Assembly: GCA_019634595.1 (NCBI GenBank)
Contig: JAHCBC010000002.1
Coordinates: 372,001 to 436,000, forward strand
DNA from: Akkermansiaceae bacterium
Lineage (GTDB): Bacteria; Verrucomicrobiota; Verrucomicrobiia; Verrucomicrobiales; Akkermansiaceae
Length of the DNA stretch: 64,000 bases
Direction of reading: 5' to 3'
This document shows, piece by piece, positions 54,124 to 64,000 of this stretch (its first letter is position 1; each line of letters opens with the position of its first letter). Made by a program: the position numbers and the translations under genes. The notes below the pieces were generated by a model, which saw only the letters and a program-made list of their open reading frames with translations, was not told the origin of the DNA and did not search any database.

Positions 54124-55206
54124 TTACGAAGCGGCGCGTGCCTTTTTATCGGCCTTCAACTGCCCGCACCCTGCCGCGACGTCGATGCCGCGGCGCTGGC
54201 GGAACGTGCAGGGAAACCCCGCTTCACGCAGGATGCGCTGGAATTTCACCCCGGCGGCATTGGCGGAGGTCCGCCCGTCGAAGCCGTTCGTCGGGTTGAG
54301 CGGGATGAGGTTCACGTGGGCGTCGATGCCCTGCAGCAACGCGGCCAGACGATGGGCGGTTTCCTCCGAATCGTTCTTTCCGGCGATGAGCGTCCAGCCG
54401 AAGAAGATGCGCCGCCCGGTGATGGAGCCGTATTGGCGGCACGCGTCGATCAAGGATTCCAGCGACCAGCGCTTGCTCACGGGGATGAGGGAGGAGCGTT
54501 CTTCCTCGGTGGAGCCGTGCAGGCTCACCGCGAGATTGTAGGGCCGGCCCTCCTCCGCCATCCGCAGGATGGAAGGGATGACGCCGACCGTGCTGACGGA
54601 AATCTTCGCCGGGCCGATGCTCGCCCCGCGCACGTCGGAGATGGTGGCGAGCGCGTGCATCACGGCGTCATAGTTATGGAGCGGCTCGCCCATGCCCATC
54701 ATCACCAGGTTGCGCAGCCGCTTGTCCGGGGCGCTCTGTTTCAGCACGCGCCGCACGTGGTTCACCTGGGCGACGATCTCCCCGGGCCGCAGGTGGCGGA
54801 CGAAGCCCATCTGCCCGGTGGCGCAGAACACGCAGCCCATGGCGCAACCGGCCTGGGTGCTCACGCAGGCGGTCTGGCGGCCATCGTAGCCCATCAGCAC
54901 CGTCTCGATGGTCTGGCCGTCGCGCAGCCGGAGCAGGAATTTTTTCGTGAGTCCGTCCGAGCTGTGCGTTTCGTCCACGACTTCCGGAACATCCAGGAAG
55001 AAGCGCTTTCCCTCGCCCACGTTCCGCCCGATCCACTCCCGCAGCGGAGGGGAAAAATCCGCGCGCGCATGCAGGTCCGTCTCCGCCTCCCGGTGGAGCG
55101 CGCGCCACAGCGCCTTCGCATGGATGGGGTTCACGCCATCGGCGCACAGGATCCCTTCGAGTCCGGAAAAGCCGGGATCGTGGAGGGATAGCGGAGCGGC
55201 GTCCAT
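54124..55206 (-). CDS. rlmN: dual-specificity 23S rRNA/tRNA adenine-C2 methyltransferase RlmN
   Basis: 360 residues from the ATG at 55206. The radical-SAM cluster motif CX3CX2C is GCAMGCVFCATGQMG. The block VMMGMGEPLHNYDAVMHAL is typical of the family, and the catalytic C-terminal Cys is in AAGCGQL. The enzyme methylates C2 of A2503 in 23S rRNA and A37 in some tRNAs through a Cys-bound methyl relay. The longer frame start at 55347 adds a stretch unlike the family. No regulatory feature was seen in the 176-base divergent gap. Confidence 0.95.
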   Translation of the reverse strand: MDAAPLSLHDPGFSGLEGILCADGVNPIHAKALWRALHREAETDLHARADFSPPLREWIGRNVGEGKRFFLDVPEVVDETHSSDGLTKKFLLRLRDGQTIETVLMGYDGRQTACVSTQAGCAMGCVFCATGQMGFVRHLRPGEIVAQVNHVRRVLKQSAPDKRLRNLVMMGMGEPLHNYDAVMHALATISDVRGASIGPAKISVSTVGVIPSILRMAEEGRPYNLAVSLHGSTEEERSSLIPVSKRWSLESLIDACRQYGSITGRRIFFGWTLIAGKNDSEETAHRLAALLQGIDAHVNLIPLNPTNGFDGRTSANAAGVKFQRILREAGFPCTFRQRRGIDVAAGCGQLKADKKARAAS

Positions 55207-55382
55207 GGGCGCAGTTGAATGCCGGAATGCGGGGGTATCAAGCGGAGAAAACCACCACCGGCATGGGAACCGTGCAAACGGACGTTTCCCGGATATAGGC
55301 AAAAAATAGCCGAAATCCCCGTGAACGGCTAAGATCCCAACCACCACTTGCGTTCAACACCCCGACCCCACACGCGAAACCG

Positions 55383-58300
55383 ATGACCCCTCGCCGAATC
55401 ATACCTCCCATTGCCCACGGTGCGCTGGCAGCATCCTTCCTGGCAGCTTTCCCCGCCTCCACCGCCCGCGCCCATGAGACCTGGGATCTCAGGAGTGGTG
55501 TGCTTTCCGGCAGCAGCGGCCCCACCCGTGCGGTTCATTCAGGCGGGCGGTTCCTTCTCTTCAGCTCCGGGGCAACCACCACCAGCACCTACTGGCACAG
55601 CGCCGCTGGCACGGCGGCCTGGTCGTTCGCCTCCCTGCCATCCCCTCCGAGCAACTACAATGTCCAGGGGGCGGCGGCGGGCAATGGCATGGTGGTCATC
55701 AGCGGACCCTCCAACACGATCTACACCACGACTACCGCATCCGTGGCCGGCCTCCCCGATACGGCGATCGACTGGACCAAGCGCAATCCCGTCTCCCGCT
55801 TCTCCTTCAACCCGGACCTCTACGGCGTGCGCTTCCTCAACGGCAGGTTCATCATGGGTGCGGCACCCTACACCGAGCCGAACCTCCCCCTCCAGTACAG
55901 CGAGATCCTGACCAGCACCGATGGCGAAACATGGACTTCCCACAGGATCATGGCGACGGCCCTGGGGAACACGACGTTCCAGCCGAGGGACTTCGCGTTC
56001 ATGCCCGGCGGCTCACCCGGGACGGGCACCTGGATCGTCACCGCGAACAACAGTGAAAGGATCTACCGGCTTCCGGAGAACCTTTCTTCCGCCGCGTCGG
56101 TCACCCTGGCTTCCATAGGACTTTCCCAGCGCGTGGTCTTCGCCTCGGGGAAATTCGTCATGGTCAGCGCCAACGGAACCCTCCGCACCAGTACGAACGG
56201 GACAACGTGGACCACGCGCACTTTGCCAGTGGCCAGCTCCTCCCTCAATGACGTGTTCCATGACGGCGCACGGTTTGTGGTGGTCGGTTCCACGGTGACC
56301 GGAAGCAACCCGCAGCGGCCGGCCATCCTGCACAGCACGGACGGGGAGACATGGACGGAGGCCGCGACAGTTCCCTCGACAACCGCGGGCCTCACCAACG
56401 TGATCAGGGCCGACGGACTCTGGCTGGCGACGAGCGGGAACCGGACGGTGATCACCAGCGGCACCGCTTCCGTGGGACTGCCGGTCATCTCGGACGGACC
56501 GTTCCCGCAGGAAGCGAACGCCGGACAGACCGTGACGCTCTCCGCCACGGTGACCGGAAATCCGGCGTCCACCTATCAGTGGCTCCGGAATGGCACGGTG
56601 GTGGCGGACGGAACGACCGCCACCGGGTCCGTGGTCTCCGGCGCTTCCACCACCAGCATCACCATCACCGGCGTATCGGTCCCCGACGCGGGGGAATACA
56701 TGCTGCGCGCCACGAACAACGTCGGTGTGACGAACTCCACCGCAGTCAGGCTCTCCGTTTCCGTCGCTTCGAATGGAGCCGTCCTGACCCCCTACGGGAC
56801 TTCGAACACCCTTGGCGGAACGCTCGTTCCGGGGGCCTCACCGGTGCAGGCTGTGGGGGTGGCGGGATCGCCGGCCACATTCACCATCGGGTCCGGCATC
56901 GATTACCTGCCAAACACCTTCGTCAACCCTGTTACGTACAATCAGACGGGTGGAACGAATCCCGCCGGGACGAAGGTTCTGCTCGGAACCAGTTCCGGTG
57001 CCAACCCGCTGATGGTCTATGATCTCGCCACACGGAGCGGAACTTTGCTTCCTCCCGCCCCGCTTCCGCTGGGACCGGTGACGGCCGTGAACCTCTACCT
57101 GCCCATTTCCCTTGCGGAGAACGGGGATGTCACCGGCATCCTCCAAGACTCCATGGGACAGAACCGCGCGTTCCATTTCTCCGCCGCGACCTCCACCTAC
57201 ACCCTGCTCGGCAACGTGCCGAACGCGGGGAATGACATCGCCTCCAATCCCGGCGGCATCTCGGCGGACGGCCAGTCGATCTCCGGCTATGAACGCACCT
57301 CGTTTTTCGACGGGCCGTTCGTGTGGACCACCACCGGCGGATTCACCCTGCTGCCGTCACCGGCGGGCGGTGCGGCCAATGGTGACGTGCGCGGGATTTC
57401 TCCGAACGGCCGGTGGATCACAGGGTATGGCAACGCCTCCGTGCTCGCGGGATCGGGCCAGGGCGCGATCCGTTGGGACAGGGGCTCCCCGGTGGCTGGC
57501 CCACCAAAGGCGCTTGGCCTCCAGAAACGCGCGGGGGATACCTTCGCGGACGGACGCACGGTGAACGATGACGGCACGGTGGGCGGCAACGTCAGGGCGG
57601 GCTGGAGTTTCGCCGACAACCGCGCGGCGGTCTGGCTCCCGGACGGAGCGCTCGTGGTGATCCCCGACTACCTCCAGTCGAAGTACGGCCTCACCACCCC
57701 CGGCTTCACGCTCAGCCAGGTGACATCCATCTCCGCCGACCTGAGGACCGTGGCAGGCACGGCGAACAACTCCGCCGGGATGAGCGAAGGGTGGATACTC
57801 CGCCTTCCCGAACCCATCTCGGTGACCAGGGTTCCGGACATCGTGGTCCGCGCCAACACCGGATTCCTGAACAGCGGGATGCCGGTCAACTTCGGCACCC
57901 AGGCGGTCGGCGGCAGCCCCGGCCAGCAGACGCTCCAGGTGAGGAGCGATGGCAGTGGCACCCTCTCCTCCATCTCGATCTCGATCACCGGCGCGAACCA
58001 CGGGGACTTCACCTATGTGCTTGATGGCGGGGCAAGTTCCTTCCCGGCCTCCATGCTGGTGGGCGAGCAGGCCCCCATCCACGTGAGATTCTCCCCGTTG
58101 CCGGGTGCGGCGGGAGCGCGGAGCGCCACCCTCACCATCACCAGCGATGATCCGGATGAAAATCCGTTCATCATCAACCTCAATGGGACGGCCACCGTCC
58201 CCGCGCCAACCGCCGCGGAGACGGCCATGCGTGACTACCTTGCCGCTGCCGGCGTGCCGGAGGACAAGCGTGGACCCCTGGATGATCCGGATCACGACGG

Positions 58301-58577
58301 GGTGGTGAACCTGATGGAATTCGCACTGGGACAGCCGCCGATGGGACAGTCCGCGCCGCTGGCATCCACCACCGCCGGAGGGAACCTCACACTCACCTAC
58401 ACCCGCGCGCGGCCGGACGTCGTGGACTATCTTGTCGTCTTCTCCTCCACGCTCGCCTCATGGAGCGAGGCGGGTGTTGACCAAGGGACACCCGATGGCG
58501 CGGGCGTGACCACCGCCACCATCCCGATGGGTTCGGGCCCGGGGTTCCTGAGGCTGCGCGTTTCCCTCAAGCCATAG
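55383..58577 (+). CDS. large exported multi-domain protein (Ig-like, HAF-type and choice-of-anchor D domains)
   Basis: 1064 residues with a signal peptide (about 1-28, ARA). Residues 30-370 form a WD/BNR-like propeller (recurring HSTDGETWT and TSTDGETWTSH). An Ig-like domain follows at about 375-460 (SITITGVSVPDAGEYML). A HAF-type repeat region (NPGGISADGQSISGYER, then ISPNGRWITGYGN) runs to about 790, and a choice-of-anchor D domain (VRFSPLPGAAGARSATLTIT) to about 940. The tail has DPDHDGVVNLMEFALGQPP, typical of the C-terminal extension of verrucomicrobial exported proteins. No anchor motif is seen. The function is unknown, and it stands alone between rlmN and a terminator. Confidence 0.75.
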   Translation: MTPRRIIPPIAHGALAASFLAAFPASTARAHETWDLRSGVLSGSSGPTRAVHSGGRFLLFSSGATTTSTYWHSAAGTAAWSFASLPSPPSNYNVQGAAAGNGMVVISGPSNTIYTTTTASVAGLPDTAIDWTKRNPVSRFSFNPDLYGVRFLNGRFIMGAAPYTEPNLPLQYSEILTSTDGETWTSHRIMATALGNTTFQPRDFAFMPGGSPGTGTWIVTANNSERIYRLPENLSSAASVTLASIGLSQRVVFASGKFVMVSANGTLRTSTNGTTWTTRTLPVASSSLNDVFHDGARFVVVGSTVTGSNPQRPAILHSTDGETWTEAATVPSTTAGLTNVIRADGLWLATSGNRTVITSGTASVGLPVISDGPFPQEANAGQTVTLSATVTGNPASTYQWLRNGTVVADGTTATGSVVSGASTTSITITGVSVPDAGEYMLRATNNVGVTNSTAVRLSVSVASNGAVLTPYGTSNTLGGTLVPGASPVQAVGVAGSPATFTIGSGIDYLPNTFVNPVTYNQTGGTNPAGTKVLLGTSSGANPLMVYDLATRSGTLLPPAPLPLGPVTAVNLYLPISLAENGDVTGILQDSMGQNRAFHFSAATSTYTLLGNVPNAGNDIASNPGGISADGQSISGYERTSFFDGPFVWTTTGGFTLLPSPAGGAANGDVRGISPNGRWITGYGNASVLAGSGQGAIRWDRGSPVAGPPKALGLQKRAGDTFADGRTVNDDGTVGGNVRAGWSFADNRAAVWLPDGALVVIPDYLQSKYGLTTPGFTLSQVTSISADLRTVAGTANNSAGMSEGWILRLPEPISVTRVPDIVVRANTGFLNSGMPVNFGTQAVGGSPGQQTLQVRSDGSGTLSSISISITGANHGDFTYVLDGGASSFPASMLVGEQAPIHVRFSPLPGAAGARSATLTITSDDPDENPFIINLNGTATVPAPTAAETAMRDYLAAAGVPEDKRGPLDDPDHDGVVNLMEFALGQPPMGQSAPLASTTAGGNLTLTYTRARPDVVDYLVVFSSTLASWSEAGVDQGTPDGAGVTTATIPMGSGPGFLRLRVSLKP

Positions 58578-58598
58578 GCACCGGTTGATTCTCCGGTC

Positions 58599-58632
58599 GG
58601 GAGTCCGGCATCATGCCGGACTCCCTTTTTTT
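58599..58632 (+). terminator. rho-independent terminator
   Basis: A perfect 12-bp stem (58599-58610 with 58614-58625, three-base loop) is followed by seven T residues, 22 bases after the exported-protein stop. Confidence 0.92.
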
Positions 58633-58692
58633 GCATCCCGATGGAATAAATTTCCGGAGGACTTTCGCGCGGGATCAGTGTTGAATGCCGAT

Positions 58693-59352
58693 ATGCACAC
58701 CCCCTTTCCCGGACGCCGGACCTTCATGCGGAACTTCGTGGTGGGTGCCGCGGGACTTTGGATCCCCGGAGCCTTCGCCGAGGCGCTCACGCTCACGCCA
58801 CGCCAGACGGAGGGGCCGTTCTATCCCACGGATCTGCCGCTGGATACGGACAACGACCTCATCATCATCAATGATTCCACCAACCCGTCGCTCGGGGAGA
58901 TCACCCATCTCAGCGGGCGCGTGCTGGACGAGAAAGGCGCTCCCATCCGCAACGCGCTGGTGGAGATCTGGCAGGCCGACCAGAACGGGGTCTATCTCCA
59001 CAAGGGGAGCGATGGCGCGGAAAAGCGGGACGGAAACTTCCAGGGCTTCGGCCGGTTCCTCACCGGCTCCGCGGGCGAGTATTATTTCCGCACCATCAAG
59101 CCGGTGAAATATCCCGGCCGCGTGCCCCACATCCACTTCGCCGTGAAGATGAAGGGCCGCGAGAAATGGACCACCCAGCTCTACGTGAAGGGTGACCCGG
59201 CGAACGAAAAGGACTTCGTGATCCGCAACATCAAGGACGCCGCCCAGCGCGAGTCCGTCATCCGCGAGTTCAAGCCCATCCCCGGCAGCAAGGCGGGTGA
59301 ACTGGCCGTGACCTTCGACATCGTGATGGGCTTCACGCCGCAGGATGGGTGA
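58693..59352 (+). CDS. intradiol ring-cleavage dioxygenase-like protein
   Basis: 219 residues from the ATG at 58693. The signal has a Tat-like RRTFM motif and a hydrophobic stretch, so it is probably exported folded. The core opens with TPRQTEGPFYPTDLP, then GRVLDEKGAPIRNALVEIWQ, the family signature. The Fe(III) ligands are expected at Tyr in EYYFRTIKP and the His pair in PHIHFAV, with a further Tyr in FYPTD. Family members cleave catechol or protocatechuate between the hydroxyls. An exported form is typical of Verrucomicrobiota and related phyla, and its substrate is unknown. Confidence 0.82.
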   Translation: MHTPFPGRRTFMRNFVVGAAGLWIPGAFAEALTLTPRQTEGPFYPTDLPLDTDNDLIIINDSTNPSLGEITHLSGRVLDEKGAPIRNALVEIWQADQNGVYLHKGSDGAEKRDGNFQGFGRFLTGSAGEYYFRTIKPVKYPGRVPHIHFAVKMKGREKWTTQLYVKGDPANEKDFVIRNIKDAAQRESVIREFKPIPGSKAGELAVTFDIVMGFTPQDG

Positions 59353-59394
59353 GTAAGGAGGAGGCACACTCCTGTGCCTCGGCGGCATTGGCGA
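59353..59394 (+). repeat. palindromic stem-loop repeat, type C (isolated copy)
   Basis: Forty of 42 bases match the copy at 24385-24426. The only two differences are in the stem and compensate each other (GAGGCACA/TGTGCCTC versus GAGGGACA/TGTCCCTC). Weaker similarity continues to about 59470. It sits directly after the dioxygenase stop and in front of a broken nucleotidyltransferase. Confidence 0.8.
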
Positions 59395-59464
59395 TGGGCG
59401 TGAGGGGCGGATCCTGGCAGGAAATCACTGTCTGCCTTGCGTTCCCATCGCAGCCGTTGAACAG

Positions 59465-59702
59465 GAATGGCAGAGCGACATCGAGCTGGTACTGGAGTTC
59501 GGATCGGACGACGTGGTCCGGGTCGAGGAAGTGCTGGGGCAGGACTACTATGTCTCCGCTGCACTGGGCGCGGGAATCCGGATCGGATCGGCAGCTCGCG
59601 GATGTGGAAAACCTCATTGCGACCGGTTGCGATACCGATTATCTGAGGACATGGTCAGCCGCATTGAACCTGACAGATACGCTGACACGGGTTTTGCCGT
59701 GA
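59465..59702 (+). pseudogene. nucleotidyltransferase remnant (internal deletion and frameshift)
   Basis: Two frames carry fragments of one nucleotidyltransferase. The first (59465 to about 59560) reads SDIELVLEFGSDDVVRVEEV followed by LGQDYYVSAAL, like the conserved middle of the family. The second, shifted frame (about 59580-59702) reads QLADVENLIATGCDTDYLRT and ends in TGA at 59700, like the C-terminal helices. The N-terminus and about 60-90 residues between the fragments are missing. The alignment to the family is by eye. The remnant still overlaps its small partner gene as GTGA. Confidence 0.6.
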
Positions 59703-59908
59703 AAGACACCGCTCCGGAGATCAATGCCATGATCTTCGCCGCGATGATGCGCAGGACGCCGGAGGAGCGGCTGCTGATGGGCTTCGACATGATGGCCACC
59801 GCGCGGGAAATGGTCTGGAGCGGGATCGGCTCCCAGGGAACCGAAGAAGAGAGAAGGGACCGGTTCATGCAGCGGTTCCACGGAACGTCCCGCGCCGGGT
59901 GCCCGTGA
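59699..59908 (+). CDS. small partner protein of the nucleotidyltransferase (possible antitoxin-type)
   Basis: 69 residues from a GTG at 59699 whose codon overlaps the stop of the nucleotidyltransferase remnant. The core, RRTPEERLLMGFDMMATARE followed by MVWSGI, matches small proteins usually encoded directly downstream of such nucleotidyltransferases (patterns like SPEERLRMGFxMFDTAR). Their role is not well established; an antitoxin-like or regulatory function has been suggested by context. The stop at 59906-59908 directly abuts the lepA stop on the other strand with no gap. Confidence 0.55.
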   Translation: MKDTAPEINAMIFAAMMRRTPEERLLMGFDMMATAREMVWSGIGSQGTEEERRDRFMQRFHGTSRAGCP

Positions 59909-61708
<1,800 letters not shown>

Positions 61709-61825
61709 GGGCGGAAAACGGGATCGGCGCGGGGATGGAAAGCACGGATTACCGCACTTGGCACGAAAAATAAAGGGCGCAGGGGTGGGCGGGGGAGCCG
61801 GGAACCCCATTCTGCGACTGATTGA

Positions 61826-61953
61826 ACCGCAGATGAACGCAGATGAACACGGATCAAGATTAAGATGTCCGGCTCTCCAAGATTACCGGCCCGATTGAGC
61901 GAGATGGACCGGGATTTTTTCATTCCAAACATTCACCTGCGTTTATCTGCGGT
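61826..61953. repeat. inverted repeat with 10-base internal periodicity, type D (copy 2)
   Basis: The left arm starts at 61826 and is made of CAGATGAACG-like units ending CACGGAT. The right arm ends at 61953 and is its near reverse complement with two or three differences. The spacer is longer than in the copy at 31339-31416. It lies between lepA and the OB-HD gene, and nothing else was found in that gap. Confidence 0.65.
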
Positions 61954-62058
61954 TGAAATACGCATCCCGCGCAGCTCCCGCTCCGGGTCCTCCAGCGTGG
62001 GGGGCAGATCCTTCGTGACAGGGAGATGGGTGCTGGCATGCTCCGGGGTGTGAGTCCC

Positions 62059-63153
62059 ATGACCATTGCCGCCATCAAGGATCTGGCGGGCGAGATCCCC
62101 GTTTCCGCCGCCATCCATGCCCAGCTCCAGTCCCGGGCCACGAAGATGACCAAGGGAGGGAAGCCCTACCTGGAAGCGGTCTTCGCGGATTCCACGGGAA
62201 ATTTCACCCTCAAGCTGTGGTCGGACTCCGTAGCGTTCGATTCCGCCTCCGCGCTGGAGGAAGGCGCCATCCTCCGGCTGGAAGCCGCCTGGACGCAGAA
62301 CCAATACGGTGTCAACGCGAACGGGCTGGAGTGGTTCCGCCCGGATGGGGACGCCATCGCGGATTTCCTTTCCGGCGATCCCACCCTGCGGGCGAAACAG
62401 GAGGCGGACTACGGGCGGATCACCGCACTGTGTGACTCCATCCTCGACCCCCGTCTGCGGACCCTGTGCTTCCATTTCCTCGACACGATGGGGGACCGGT
62501 TCCGGAGAACCGGGGCGGCGAAGAAAAACCACCACGCCCGGCGCGGCGGTCTGGTCGAGCACGTTTCCCAGATGATGGCTTCCGCGGACGCGCTCTGCCC
62601 CGTCTATCCGGAGTTGAACCGTGACCTGTTGCTGACGGGAGTGCTGTTCCACGACAGCGGCAAGCTGTGGGAGAACACCTACCCGAAGTCCGGCTTTGCC
62701 CAGCAGATCAGCGTCTATGGGGAAATGCTCGGCCATATCCCGCTGGGGATCGAACTGGTGAACAAGCTGTGGCACGACATCTGTGCATCGGAGGAAGCAT
62801 CGGGCTGGGAAGCGCTGGTGCCGAAAACGGAAAGCGTCCGCCTGCACCTGCTGCACCTCATCGGCAGCCACCACGGGCAGCTTGAGTTCGGCTCGCCGGT
62901 CCTGCCGCGCACCCCGGAGGCGCATGCCCTCCATTACATCGACAACCTGGACGCGAAGATGGAGATGATCCGCGAGGCCTATACCACCTCGAACGAGATC
63001 GCCCCCGGCATCTACGACCGCATGTTCCCCCTGCCCGCGAATCTCATCGAACCGCTGGAGGTGTTCGTGCCAGCGGAAACGGAAGCCGGTCCCGATTCCG
63101 CCGCCGGAGAAGCACGGGAAGAGAACGCGCCGGATGAGGTGGAGGCCGTCTAG
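62059..63153 (+). CDS. OB-fold / HD-domain hydrolase (YhaM-like)
   Basis: 364 residues from the ATG at 62059. The N-terminal 95 residues resemble a nucleic-acid-binding OB domain (KPYLEAVFADSTGNFTLKLW). The HD phosphohydrolase domain follows with HHARRGGLVEHVSQMM and the metal-binding FHDSGKLWE, then a late GSHHGQLEFGSPV block. The same order of OB and HD domains occurs in YhaM, a 3'-5' exoribonuclease of Gram-positive bacteria. The C-terminus is a short acidic tail. The next gene begins 12 bases downstream. Confidence 0.85.
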   Translation: MTIAAIKDLAGEIPVSAAIHAQLQSRATKMTKGGKPYLEAVFADSTGNFTLKLWSDSVAFDSASALEEGAILRLEAAWTQNQYGVNANGLEWFRPDGDAIADFLSGDPTLRAKQEADYGRITALCDSILDPRLRTLCFHFLDTMGDRFRRTGAAKKNHHARRGGLVEHVSQMMASADALCPVYPELNRDLLLTGVLFHDSGKLWENTYPKSGFAQQISVYGEMLGHIPLGIELVNKLWHDICASEEASGWEALVPKTESVRLHLLHLIGSHHGQLEFGSPVLPRTPEAHALHYIDNLDAKMEMIREAYTTSNEIAPGIYDRMFPLPANLIEPLEVFVPAETEAGPDSAAGEAREENAPDEVEAV

Positions 63154-63165
63154 CGGGAACGGGAA

Positions 63166-64000
63166 ATGAAAGAGATGACCACCGGGGAAAATACGGCGTT
63201 CCGCGAAATCGAACTGACGGCACCGGCCCGTGCCTACCGGGCGGTGTCATTCATCCGTGAGCTTGCGCGGGTGGTCTGTTTTTTCGGCAGCCCGCTGGTG
63301 GCATGGATGTTCATCCAGCATTTCTTTCCGGATCTGCCCGGTGGGGGCAAATTCTGGGGCTGGCTGGCCGGGACGGTGTTCCTCTACCTCGTTTCCTATC
63401 TGGGGCTGACTTTTTCCGCCCTGACGATGAGGCCGGGATTGGCGGTGTTGTTTCTCGCCATCGTTGCCGGGCCGGCATTGTGGACGGTCGTCCCCTATGT
63501 ATGGCAGACGAAGGACGCGCAGAGTTACGCGATCGTTTTCGGCGGGATCACCGTTCTGGCGCTGCCGTTCCTGTGGGCGGGACTGCAGACGGTGCGCCTC
63601 GGTCGGGCGGGGAGGGAGATCGCGCGGCCAAGTCCGCCGATCCGGTCGTTTTCCGGCTTTCTGAGGGAGGTTTTCGTCGTCTGGCCGGGCTTGAAGCGGT
63701 CTTTCTGGCGGATGGTAGGGGCTGACATCCTGACCTATACGGCGTCGCTGGCGCTCTGGACCGGCACGATGCTGCTCGCGATCTTGGGCTTTCTGGTGAT
63801 CTGCCTGTTCCCTGTCTTTCTCCAGACCCATGGCCTCGGGGAGGTGACGGCGCAGGTGGCCGCGCTGGTGGTGCTGGCCTTCGTCACCGGGGCGGTCCAG
63901 AGCCTGCTCCGGAGTGCCGCCCGGTGGTTTTCGCGGGCGTCCTATGCCGACCAGGTGGAGCGCGACGGACGACCGCCGATCCTGTTCCTGCGTTCCTTCC
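63166..64000 (+). CDS. multi-pass membrane protein, cut off by window end
   Basis: The frame runs open from an ATG at 63166 to the last base (278 codons). It has about six membrane helices (for example FFGSPLVAWMFIQHFF, WGWLAGTVFLYLVSYLGL, and a pair near residues 190-245). The last visible residues are ADQVERDGRPPILFLRSF. Short RPxLFLRSF-type sequences mark the start of a cytoplasmic domain in some bacterial membrane proteins, so a soluble domain probably follows outside the window. It starts 12 bases after the OB-HD gene and may be cotranscribed. Confidence 0.7.
   Translation, partial: MKEMTTGENTAFREIELTAPARAYRAVSFIRELARVVCFFGSPLVAWMFIQHFFPDLPGGGKFWGWLAGTVFLYLVSYLGLTFSALTMRPGLAVLFLAIVAGPALWTVVPYVWQTKDAQSYAIVFGGITVLALPFLWAGLQTVRLGRAGREIARPSPPIRSFSGFLREVFVVWPGLKRSFWRMVGADILTYTASLALWTGTMLLAILGFLVICLFPVFLQTHGLGEVTAQVAALVVLAFVTGAVQSLLRSAARWFSRASYADQVERDGRPPILFLRSF

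Overview
The window is about 64 kb of GC-rich, densely packed bacterial chromosome. Several families together suggest a Verrucomicrobiota member (Verrucomicrobiales/Luteolibacter-like): a DUF1080 protein, many large exported beta-propeller or choice-of-anchor proteins, kinase/ECF-sigma and SUMF1 architectures, a DUF6580 protein, weak Shine-Dalgarno use, and short dispersed palindromic repeats. This placement is inferred from gene content, not from a marker phylogeny. No tRNA, rRNA, CRISPR array or insertion-sequence transposase was recognised.

Layout. 1-1.2 kb: the end of trmL, then an AT-rich insert with an HTH protein and a regularly spaced palindrome array. 1.3-8.2 kb: a DUF1080 protein; then, on the minus strand, a LuxR-type regulator, two NfeD proteins, flotillin FloA, a small membrane protein and the site-2 protease RseP. 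8.4-11.7 kb: carB. 12.1-20.2 kb: a Ser/Thr kinase translationally coupled to an ECF sigma factor, divergent from a 1797-residue exported protein whose 14 FG-GAP-like repeats fall into two sets of seven. 20.4-24.2 kb: a peptide-type ABC importer (binding protein and two permeases, no ATPase genes beside it). 24.3-31.3 kb: a palindromic repeat cluster, priA, an ankyrin-L,D-transpeptidase fusion, a protein with a degenerate Lon-like domain, and a thioesterase. 31.4-33.4 kb: mnmG, which carries three parS-like 14-18 bp palindromes in 1.7 kb. 33.5-39.7 kb: DUF6580, pdhA, pdhB and pdhC, with an AbrB-Doc toxin-antitoxin pair and small lipoproteins lying between pdhB and pdhC, then a small phosphatase. 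40-45 kb: an SDR enzyme and a three-gene flavin redox operon. 45-55 kb (minus strand): pseudokinase-SUMF1, a TPR protein, a two-component system, a VWA protein, a GH-like enzyme and rlmN. 55-64 kb: a large exported protein, an intradiol dioxygenase, a broken nucleotidyltransferase with its intact partner, lepA, an OB-HD hydrolase and a cut-off membrane protein.

The most interesting functional unit is the operon at 40.7-45.0 kb. It encodes a secreted FAD oxidoreductase with an N-terminal carbohydrate-binding-like domain, a NosR/PceC-like membrane protein with two predicted flavinylation sites and two CX3CP iron-sulfur motifs, and the FMN transferase ApbE that would flavinylate it. The reading is that electrons move between an extracytosolic oxidoreductase and the membrane through covalently bound FMN. 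The substrate cannot be read from the sequence. Other points worth attention are the parS cluster, the phased palindrome array beside the HTH gene, the stem-loop repeats whose stems covary between copies, and the decaying nucleotidyltransferase pair.
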